The notes under the pieces: model-generated | Database searches by the model: none | Told to the model about the DNA's origin: nothing | The model's input: only the letters and a program-made list of their open reading frames with translations | Program-made: the position numbers and the translations under genes | Source of the DNA: Bactrocera neohumeralis | Taxonomy: Eukaryota; Arthropoda; Insecta; Diptera; Tephritidae | Assembly (NCBI RefSeq): GCF_024586455.1 | Contig: NC_065919.1 | Location: forward strand, 18,222,017 to 18,286,016 | DNA length: 64,000 nucleotides | Direction of reading: 5' to 3' | Part shown: positions 55,815 to 64,000 of the stretch, in pieces | Numbering within the stretch: position 1 is the first letter of the stretch | Layout: the number at the start of each line of letters is the position of its first letter

Positions 55815-57370
55815 ACAATTTCTTCTTCTTTCCTTATTGACGTGAAAACCGCCAATTGGAGATTCCAAGTGTAGCCAGGTCCTTCTCCACCTGGTCTCTT
55901 CAACGTAGTAGAGGTCTTCCTCTTCTTCTGCTTTCCTCGGCGGGTACTGCGTCGATTACTTTCAGAGCCGGAGCGTTTTCGGCCAATCGGACCACATGAC
56001 CTAGCCAACGCAGTCACTGCCTTTTAAGGGGGTATTCTTGTCTAGGACTTTGCAAAAATCGATTTTTTTTTGCATATCTTGAAAGTTTAGACTTTCAAAA
56101 ATATGACCTTGGAAGGATATTTCAAAATTCGACTTATTTTCGAAGATACAGCGGATTTTGTGACGTGGCGTCCGTGTTCACTAGAATTGTCTCCTAAACT
56201 TTATACACGTTTTTCTCAAAACTGATTTTTTCGGAACGATACCCTCGATTTCTCAGGTTCTACTGGACCGATTTACTTGCAATTTTTATGGAGTCTTCTT
56301 AATAGGCTTGACTATGATTGAAACTAGCCCCATCCCCAAATTTTTTTTTTTTTATTATTTTTAAAAAATTCGAAATAGTCAGAAAAAGTGATCCAAAAAA
56401 ACTTTTTTCTTCAGGCAGTCGCCACTTTGTGAAAAAAAATTTTCCCACATTTCCGTAGTTCCGGCCATGGCGACATTATTCTAGATTAATAATATTTTTT
56501 TTTGGTTTCAGATAACTAGGAGGGTTGAAATCGTGGGTATGGTCACGTGGAAATTTTAAGAGACCCCCCACTTCGTCAGCTCATAATTTTTGAAATTTTT
56601 TACTTTTTTTAGTTTTTAATTTTTTTCTGTACTTTTCTATAATTAACAAATAACTATTAAAAAAATAGATGGTAAAAATATTAATTGCCTTTTTTTTACG
56701 ACACTTTAAAAATTACCTGAAATTCATGCTTCTAGACCAGAATACCCCCTTAATTCGCTGAACTATGTCAACGTCGCCGTATATCTCATACAGCTCATCG
56801 TTTCTTCGAATGTGATATACGCCGTTGCTAATGCACAAAGCACCATAAATCTTCCGCAGAACCTTTCTCTCGAAAACTCGTAATGTTGACTCATCAGATG
56901 TTGTGGTTATTTTTGTCGTTGTCGTCCATGCCTCTGCACCATATATGTAGCAATGATGATGAGTAACTTGTAGGGTTTGGTCTTTGTTCGCCGAAAGCGG
57001 GCTTTACTTCTCAATTGCCTACTCAGATCAAAGTACCACTTGTTGGCACGAATTATTCTGCGTTGGATTTCGTGGCTGACGTTGTCATTTGTGTTAATGC
57101 TGGTTCCAAGATAGACGAAATTATGTACCGTTTCGAAGTTATGAGTGTCAAAAGTGGCGTGGGAGCCAAGTCGCGTGTGCGACGACTGTTTGTTTGATAA
57201 CGGGAGATATTTCGTCTTGTCCTCGTTGACCACCAGACCCATATGCTTCGCTTTCTCATCCAGCCTGGAAAAAGCAGAACTAACGGCGCGGTTGTTGAAG
57301 CAGTTTACTGTTGCTTTATTGCACAATTGGATCACTCTTTGTTGTAACCACTTACATGTCAAAAAACACG
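55815..57370 (-). pseudogene. RTE-like non-LTR relic interrupted by a TTAA MITE
   Basis: The right part (56754-57370) gives, on the minus strand, AFSRLDEKAKHMGLVVNEDK, THNFETVHNFVYLGTSINTN, VSHEIQRRIIRANKWYFDLS and RTKTKPYKL. It continues in other frames to the NDELYEIY...DIVQR region. The left part (55815-56023) gives the arginine-rich tail and 3' UTR, ending in a CTTCTTCTTT run. Between them lies a 722-bp MITE at 56028-56749. The unbroken order is seen at 53274-53890. No intact frame. Confidence 0.8.
56028..56749. mobile_element. TTAA-flanked MITE, 722 bp (piggyBac-like target preference)
   Basis: The left end GGGGGTATTCTTGTCTAGGA and the right end's reverse complement GGGGGTATTCTGGTCTAGAA are terminal inverted repeats. 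TTAA lies at both junctions (56024-56027, 56750-56753). The unfilled site, CTTTTAATTCGCTGAAC, is present in the related copies near 53488 and 25540, so the duplication is exactly TTAA. The interior is AT-rich with no open frame. TTAA duplication is typical of piggyBac elements; the G-rich tip makes the superfamily tentative. Confidence 0.85.
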
Positions 57371-58027
57371 TGTTTTCATGATTTTTTTTAAGTGGCGTTT
57401 AATTGAATAAGTATATAAAGAATGTATGTATATGTAGACTTCCGAAAGAAGTGGTCTGAGTGTGAGAAAGGATTTTCAGCTTAAAATTATCTGAAAACCA
57501 CAAACCAAAAAAAAAAATATTATTACAATATCTAGGTGCATGCGGGTAAAGATCGAAAAACTAGTTTAAATTTTGATTTTTGACAAAATGGTGGCTTCCT
57601 AAAAATACGTCGATTTTTGTGAAAAAATATGCACTTCATTTCACTTAAAAACTCGTTTGCCTTCTCTCATTAAAATATATTTAAGAAGATCGTGTGAAAA
57701 TTTCAAGAGGGCTGATACAACACTTCAAAGAAAATTTTCTCATCGACTTCGATTACATTATATTAAAAAAAAGGTCTTGCAAATGCCCTATACTTATGTA
57801 CAAGGGAAAAAATTTATGTTTAAAAATTCACAAGTGGATGTAAATCCCTGAAAGTCAAGCCAGCTTAGGATTTTCAATAAATCTAATATTGTTTTTGTTT
57901 TAAACTACATAAAAGGGTTATAAAAATATTATTCAATTAAGGGGATATTCTAGTCTAAAGGCCCAAATTTCGAGCGTTTTGTGGCAATTGATAAAAATTA
58001 TCATATAATATTTTATATTTTATATAC
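57371..58027. other. spacer with possible decayed TTAA-type end
   Basis: TTAAGGGGATATTCTAGTCT at about 57938-57957 resembles the end of the 56028 MITE, but no second end is found. 57565-57740 resembles 53010-53220. Confidence 0.4.
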
Positions 58028-58900
58028 TATGAGCAAAAAATAGTGAGACTTTGTTAATAATTTTAAAATTCTTAAATTATTCTTCAAACTCTATGTCGTC
58101 CCCCTCAAAGTAATCTACCTTGGCTTCAATACACTGTAGCCGACGTTTATTCCAATCCTCGAAAAAGCTGTTAAAGTCAATTTCAGGAATATCCTTCAAA
58201 GAGCGTAGCGATTCACGTTTAATGTCTACAATTGACTCCTCGGAGCGGTCGCTTGAGTTTGCTGAATAGCCAGAAATCACACGGAGCTAAATCAGGCGAA
58301 TGCGGGGTTGCGGAACGATATTGGTTGAAAGTTTGGTAAAAAACTCACGAAGAATCAATCCAGTATGTGACGGTGCATTATCGTGGTGCAAAAACCAGGA
58401 GCTGTTGACCTATAATTTTACGAATACATAGTTTAGCGCAAATGACGCATTAACTCAAATAGTATTCCTTGTTGACAGTTTAGCCGATCGGAAGGAATTC
58501 GGAGTGCACCACACCTCGATAATCGAAGAAAACTGTCAACATAACTTTGATTCATAGACTCACAGCCAGTAATAATGCCTTTCATGGCAAAATGGTAGTC
58601 GGAAAGCATTATTTCACTAATATTAACGCGACGTTATTTTTCAAAAAAGTTGTGTGATTTTGGAACCAATCGTGCTTTCACTCTTCTTTCGCCGAAATGA
58701 TCTTTTAAAATGGTTTTCTCTGATTCTTCCGATATTCCAACGATGCCAGTAAGATCTCTCACTGTTAATCGTCGATTCTCAAACACCAATGCTTTTATTT
58801 TATTGACGTGTTGTTCATCAGTTGATTCTTCTCTTTGAACTATTTTGATCGAAAGCACTTTCTTGAGGGATACAATTATCAGCGAAGGCCGTTTCCATTA
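58028..58900 (-). pseudogene. mariner (VHSEFLP lineage), nearly complete relic
   Basis: From right to left on the minus strand: STDEQHVNKIKALVFENRRL, then TVRDLTGIVGISEESEKTIL and KDHFGERRVKARLVPKS (58634-58830), giving HTH2 and linker. The first catalytic region is near 58570 (degraded). GVVHSEFLP-like text lies near 58495-58520. The second block LHHDNA lies near 58375-58400 in another frame. The C-terminus DFNSFFEDWNKRRLQCIEAK and VDYFEGDD lie at 58080-58190. The left end may start near ATGAGCAAAAAATAGTGAGA. Frameshifts and the loss of the first HTH make it dead. Confidence 0.75.
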
Positions 58901-59104
58901 TTCTGAACGCGTTTCGGAACCAGAAATAAAAATCGCCGAATGCACTTTATGTACTTCAGGCAGTCAAGCGCATGCTAAACACTAACGATTATTTTGATAT
59001 GACATTTGGCACAGATATCACTGCAGGTCATACCAACCTAGAAAAAAAATTCGGACGAAAGGGTTTTAGCGAGAAATTTAAATTGAAAATTCTTACTATT
59101 TTTT

Positions 59105-59420
59105 ATCCACAGTATTAGGATCGGCGTGACGAGTTGGGTCGATTAAGCCATGTCCATCTGTCTTTATATGCGAGAACTAGTCTCTCAGTTTTTGAAAAAT
59201 CGATCTAAAATCGATCATCCGTTTCTCCTCAAGAAGCTGCATTTGTCGGAGCTGCCGATATTGGACCACTATAGCATATAGCTGCCATACAAACTGAACG
59301 ATCACAATCAGGTCCTTGTATGGAAAAATTTTTATTTAACGAAATATCTTCACGAAACTTGGCATAGATTATTATCCAAATCAAGCTTGTAGCTCCGAAT
59401 TAAGTGTTCAGTTAGAACGA
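59105..59420 (+). repeat. DINE-1-like subfamily B fragment
   Basis: GATCGGCGTGACGAGTTGGG followed by AAGCCATGTCCATCTGTC is the DINE-1 core and worn microsatellite. CGATATTGGACCACTATAGC and AGCTGCCATACAAACTGA follow. The 3' hairpin part is absent. Confidence 0.65.
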
Positions 59421-59698
59421 CTTTAGCATATCGTCACATAAAATGCAAGCTAACGTAACCTCACTTTTCATAAGATTAAGGTCGAAGGAAAAACGATATA
59501 ATCGAAACCACTCATATTGAAACCAAATTTGAGTTTAGGTTATAAAATGATTATATATTGGTTATATTTGACAGCGGAAGCTGAAAATTTTATACTACAT
59601 ATGTATGTATGTATGTATATGTAATATGATGTAGTGAATAAAAAATTCAATTTCGACTCTTTTGATGATACGTTGTTTTGCATTTTAGGTGACGATAG
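59421..59698. other. spacer with TATG repeats
   Basis: TATGTATGTATGTATGTATATG run at about 59601-59622; otherwise nothing recognised. Confidence 0.5.
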
Positions 59699-60544
59699 GT
59701 AGGTAGGTAGGAGTGAAGCCCTATCGGGCTCAATTAGCACTTGATGTGCCATTTTGATACACTATTCGTAGAACCTCCTGTATCTGCTATTACGTTTCAC
59801 CTTCTCTCTCAAACCATTTTGAGGTTTCGATGAAACTACTTATGTTCGATATGCTTTTAGTGGAAATCCATTCAAGGTTTGGTGCTAGATGGATTCCAAG
59901 TGTTTTGTGTCGGATCTGTGCTAGAGCTGGGCATTCGCAGAGAAAGTGGAAGATTGTTTCCTTGTTCCCTGCTACTCTGCAGCCTCGGCAGATATTGTTG
60001 TAGGGCATACCCATTTTGGATGCGTGTTCCCCAAATGGCCAGTGCTTTGTTGTGGTAGCTGTTACTCTGTAAATACTTTTTCTTGACCTATTTAATAAGT
60101 CATTGGTTCTTTTCTTGTCATATGTTGGCCATAATTGTATAGTTATGACGCATTTTGTAATGTTTTTCCACCTGTTATTTGCAACTTGTTGAAATTGTCT
60201 ATTGATCTCTCCTTTTATCGATCCTAGCGGGCTTGGTATTAGCTCCGCCTGGATTCATTGAGGAAAGCTCCTGCCTTTGCCAACTCGTCTGCTTTTTCGT
60301 TACCGAAAATGTTCCTGTGGCCGGGAACCCAGATCAAGTTTAGCTGGAGCTTGTCTTTTATTGAGCTTAGTGCTCTCTTGCAGTTGTGAACTATACTGGA
60401 ATTTGTCATGGGTAAAGACAATGCCGGGAGGACCACCTGGCTATCCGTAAATATAGTTGATTTATGTATATTCCCGTGGTTTTCTAATAGAACTTCGCAG
60501 GCTTTTTCTATGCCTAGTACTTCTGCTTGGAAGATGCTAGCCGA
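59699..60544 (-). pseudogene. Jockey-clade non-LTR, 846 bp 5'-truncated insertion
   Basis: The 10-bp duplication GTGACGATAG flanks both sides (59689-59698, 60545-60554). From right to left on the minus strand: SIFQAEVLGIEKACEVLLEN, TDSQVVLPALS, then LIWVPGHRNIFGNEKADELA (about 60280-60345), the RNase H core with its catalytic Asp residues. The zinc knuckle CRGCRVAGNKETIFHFLCEC (about 59925-59985) is complete. LGIHLAPNLEWISTKSIS and then FIETSKWFERE close the protein. The 3' end has GCCCGATAGGGCTTCACTCC and a (CTAC)n tail. Only one stop (RRS*Y) interrupts the frame, making this one of the youngest retroposon insertions here. Confidence 0.85.
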
Positions 60545-60554
60545 GTGACGATAG

Positions 60555-60800
60555 AGTACTATAGAAACTGATCAGTGATAATAGAGTCCTTGTATGGGAT
60601 ACTTTTTTATTTCAGAAGATATCTTTACGAAATTTAGTATGTATTATTGTCCAAGATTACGCTTCATTCTCCGAATATGTTGTTCAAATCGGACCACCAT
60701 AAAATATAGCTGCAATACAAACTGAATAGTCAAAATCAAGATAAATATCTTCAGAAAAGATCTGTTTCTTTATTAGTAAGCTTTTTTCGTTGGCCGGTTA
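60555..60800 (+). repeat. DINE-1-like subfamily B fragment, continuation right of the Jockey insertion
   Basis: AGTCCTTGTATGGGATACTT, GATATCTTTACGAAATTTAG and CGGACCACCATAAAATATAG repeat phrases seen at 59250-59400. It may be the right part of the element starting at 59105. Confidence 0.5.
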
Positions 60801-62545
60801 CGTTGTTCAAATTTAGTTATAGATATACATACATAGTTGCTATAAGAAACACACCTGCTTTTTATGTTATACTAGCATTTCCCAAATGAAATGGTTTGGA
60901 CTCAAAGTTGTTAATTTGATAATAAGACATAACTTCTTACCCTTATTCGTACACCTAAACAGAAAAAGCTGACAAACTTCCAAAACAGCCTTGCTCTTCT
61001 GCGAAATAAACGATTTTTAAGCACTCAATATGCATATTTTAGATGATGTACTTGCTGAAACCAATTTCCTGGAAAACTACTGCGCGCTTTTCTTCTTTTT
61101 TTTTTATCAAATTTTGCAGTCAACATAAACGGAGGGCTGTGTATTGTAGCAGCGCACAGATGACGGGGGAAAAAAGCAAAGAACTTAAATGTAGATAAGC
61201 ATAAAAAACGGAAAACAGCTGCGAAGCAAAAATTTGTGGAAAAACGTCAAAAGCTAAAAGCATAAAACAACAGACAGCCAAGCGCTTGTTGCATGCCACA
61301 ATGCGCATATGGATGCCACATCAACACCACAGCCAGAGTGGGATGCCTTAATTGGCTGGGATGTTGGTGTTGGTGCTGTTGTTGGCGGCAGTGGGGGGTT
61401 GAGGGCGCACTTGCTGATTGCCGCTGGCAGTAATGTTGATGTAAACATTACTTTTTGACACATGCAACACAACACGCGCTTCAAAAGCTGCCACACTCGA
61501 CTTGACAACTGCAAGTGCGAGCTATTGCCACTACAACTCAACTGCGCTGCCACCATGCTCCCTGCCTATCTCCTTGCCAACTCTGGCACTCATTTGCAGC
61601 CACTTTTTCCCCAACGCTTCACTGCTGTTGTTTGTTGTTTTTTGTTGTTGCAGCAGCTGTTGATCTTCACTCGCAGCAGCACAACAGCGCGCTGCATACT
61701 ATCCTCAAGTGCATTTACACGCTTACTTGCTCGCAGGCGCCTTTCACGCTGCCTCTGTGTTCCAACGCCCCACACCCGACACACTCGTCCAAACAAGCAC
61801 GAAGCGTTTTTCAACTGCCGTTGCCGGCGCTTACAGTGTTGATGTTTTGATTTAAGTGCGTCAAAAGTTGACTTCCTGCCGTCGCTGTCATGCCGCTGAT
61901 GAAGCTATTGCTACTGCTGCCACTGCTGTTGCTGTTATTGTTGCCATTATTGCAGCTAGCGGCGTTTGCATTCCACGTTTTTGTGCCACGCGCAGCTGCT
62001 TTAACGATGCGGATGTTTTAGTTCGTTCGTCAGCCGTTTTATTTACGATTTTTTCCTCGCTGCCGATTTTGTTGTTGCTGCAGCATTTCTTAGCTTAGTC
62101 CTGCAATGCGGCAGCAGTAGCAGCCTGCGCTAGTGTGGCTGTTGCGCTTATTGCTATTGTGTGCCGCAAGCGTGGCAATAAAGTCGGTTCGGGTGGTGGT
62201 GGGGTGCGGTGCGGCGCGCCTTACTGGTTGACTAAAAACGAGCGAGTGCAAATGTGACGCTGCCATTTTGCACTGTGGCATTAATTAGCGCGCACCCGCG
62301 CCCGCTCCCGCTTCCACAAGCAGTTCGCATACTTAAAATCAGTAAAGCCGAAAAACTATTTTGCATTTTTTGCGAATATTTGTGTTGTGTTCGCTTTGCA
62401 AATTCGCGGCTCGCAAGGAGCAGCGTAAGCGCGCATAGACGAAATGGCGTGCGAGATAGCAAGTGGGGCGCGTGTGTAAATGTTAGTGGCGCCGCAAGCT
62501 CTCCAACTCACTCTCTGAATCCCTATCTTTTCCTCTTCCTCTTCC

Positions 62546-62578
<33 letters not shown>

Positions 62579-63299
62579 GCTTCCTCTGCGCGCACAAATT
62601 GCTGTAATTAATGTCGTGCAAAGTTGCGTGAACTTGGCTGCAATCAAGTGGCGCTGCTTGTTAAGTTTGCGGGGTGAGGTTTAAGTGGTTTTATGAATGC
62701 AAAAATTCAGTGGTTGCTGATGGCTTTGCGTGAAGTTCTTTGGCGCCAATGTGTGCGGTTTACGAGCAAACACTCAGCTCATATGCGTGCATATTGGCTT
62801 ATAAAAAAATGTGTGCATGTGTGAGTGTGTGAGTGTGCTTTAAATTTTAGTTGTTTCTGTTTTACTTTTTTTTTGTGGCTTGTTGACATTTTCCATTTAC
62901 ACACATTAACTTTTTAACTTTCGTAAAATTTTTGCTTAACAAAAATGCATTAACCTTTTTCAAACTCCAATCCCAGTGAGTAGTCACTTTCCAGGAAGAC
63001 GCGATTTTTATTAAAACTGTAAAGTTTAAAAATAAAATAAAAAATGCCAATATCAATATAATGCATTGAAAAAGCTCTACAATCATAGAGCCATAAGCAT
63101 AAGTTATAGTGTTACACATACAGCGGTGTTCATGAAAATAGTAACGTCGATGGGTTTCAACTATTTTGTTGAGGGAAAAACTGAAAAAAAATCTAGTAAA
63201 AAATTAAAATCGTATATAGTATAACTTTTCGATTACCTAATATTTGCTTGTAAAGTCTGTACTTTTTATTACATCCATAGACCGACGTTGCGTGGGGTC
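60801..63299. other. apparently single-copy, CTG/TTG-rich sequence, no exon proven
   Basis: From 61110 to 62780 the sequence is more GC-balanced, with CTGCTG/TTGCTG/GCAGC words and many CGC, unlike the transposon-laden DNA to the left. Open frames such as 61462-61842 (126 codons) and 62254-62607 (117 codons) overlap frames on the other strand and end in simple repeats, so none is called. It could be a conserved non-coding or promoter-proximal region. Confidence 0.4.
62546..62572. repeat. CT microsatellite (GAGA-type tract)
   Basis: About 13 CT units preceded by a TCTTCC-rich stretch from 62528. In flies GA/CT tracts are bound by GAGA factor and are common near promoters; whether that applies here is unknown. 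Confidence 0.9.
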
Positions 63300-64000
63300 T
63301 ATTAGATCCTGACCTCGCCTCATAAGGATTTGAGCCGAAACGTTCAGAATGCTGTAAAAGGCCTTCGATGATAATAGTTTGTCGCAACGAAGTGTTTTTG
63401 ATTGATACAAATTATTCAAATTGACGACGACCCATGTCCAGACGATCATCAACATGTTAATAAAATAAAGGAATTGGTGCTTGAGAATCGACGATTATTA
63501 GACAGAGATCTTACTGCCATCGTTTGGAATATCGGGAGGATCAGTGAAAATCATTTTGAAAGATCATTTGGGCCTAAGAAAAGTGATTGATTCTAAAATC
63601 ACAAAATTTTTTCGAAAAAACAGCGTCGTGTTAACGTCTGTGAAACAATGTTTTCCGACTACCGGGATTGTCATGAAACGTGTTATTTTTGGCGATGAGT
63701 CTTGAATATATTCATACGACCCGGAAACACACGATCAATCGGCCAGATATTATGGCAAAGGTGAGCTGAAGCCAAAAAACTCACGGCAAAGCAGGTCAAA
63801 AATCAAGGTTATGTTGACAATTTTCTTGGATTATCGAGGTGTGGTGCACTCCGAATTCCTTTCGACCGGCCAAACTATCAACAAGGAATACTATTTTAAT
63901 ATTAAGCATCATTGGCGTGAAGCTATTCGTAAACTGTTAGTTTTTGCATCACGATAATGCACCGTCACAAACTGCGTTTATTCTTCGTAAGTTTTTCACC
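63300..64000 (+). pseudogene. mariner (VHSEFLP lineage), runs off the right edge
   Basis: Plus-strand frames read HQHVNKIKELVLENRRLLDR, DLTAIVWNI (63450-63530, HTH2), then FGDES*IYSYDPETHDQSAR (63690-63745), with the first catalytic Asp and a stop for Trp. KNSRQSRSKIKVMLTIFLDY follows, then RGVVHSEFLSTGQTINKEYY (63835-63895), and finally the start of the second block (TTGCATCACGATAATGCACC, about 63945-63964). It matches 58028-58900 and 30215-31960 in order. The first HTH is not recognisable to the left, and the start is approximate. The frame is broken near 63535, 63705 and 63900. Confidence 0.75.

Noticed and set aside
61462..61842. 126-codon open frame in the CTG-rich island
   Set aside because: Cys/Leu/Arg-rich, overlapped by a second frame of similar length on the same strand and one on the opposite strand; no motif or splice evidence.
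63120..63150. CAGCGGTGTTCATGAAAATAG as a Tc1-type terminal repeat
   Set aside because: No inverted partner within the window and no Tc1 transposase motif next to it; insufficient evidence.

Overview
This 64-kb window looks like non-coding DNA from a higher (schizophoran) fly, most likely a tephritid fruit fly. It is AT-rich and studded with ACATACATATGTATG-type runs. It carries DINE-1-like interspersed elements of the Drosophila type and many mariner relics, including copies with the spaced catalytic pattern of the 'rosa' (DD41D) group first described from Ceratitis. I found no convincing host exon, rRNA or tRNA. Nearly every recognisable coding stretch is a broken transposon gene, so the window is best read as a large intron or intergenic region.

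Layout. 1-10.9 kb: a mariner remnant, two Jockey-clade fragments (389-1060, 9880-10865), two minus-strand mariners with a TACGTAGGTTG terminus (2450-3470, 7390-8343), a rosa-type element (4777-5629) and a mellifera-type fragment (5894-6353). 12-20 kb: two rosa-type relics, a DINE-1-like element split by a 525-bp deleted mariner (15828-16352) and an RTE-like non-LTR relic (18640-19910). 22-24 kb: three mariners end to end. 24.5-26.6 kb: a 2.1-kb DINE-1-like element with a non-LTR fragment inside it. 27.6-32 kb: mariner and Jockey pieces, and a mariner split by a second DINE-1-like copy. 32.9-33.4 kb: a MITE with 88-bp inverted repeats and an 8-bp target duplication. 34-38 kb: a DINE-1-like copy, a mellifera-type mariner and a mariner nested in a mariner. 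39-45 kb: non-LTR and mariner relics, a decayed minisatellite, and a deleted mariner with intact ends and a 153-codon open frame. 47-61 kb: a near-full-length mellifera-type mariner, a TIR element between diverged direct repeats, Jockey and RTE-like pieces (one holding a TTAA-flanked MITE) and another mariner. 61-63 kb: apparently single-copy, CTG-rich sequence with a 13-unit CT tract. 63.3-64 kb: a mariner running off the right edge.

The elements form a readable insertion chronology: DINE-1-like into mariner, RTE-like into DINE-1-like, TTAA MITE into RTE-like, and young deleted mariners into DINE-1-like and older mariner DNA. Several joins are proven inside the window by target-site duplications or by unfilled paralogous sites. 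All transposase and reverse transcriptase genes seen are truncated, frameshifted or lack catalytic residues, so any movement of these copies would have depended on enzymes encoded elsewhere.
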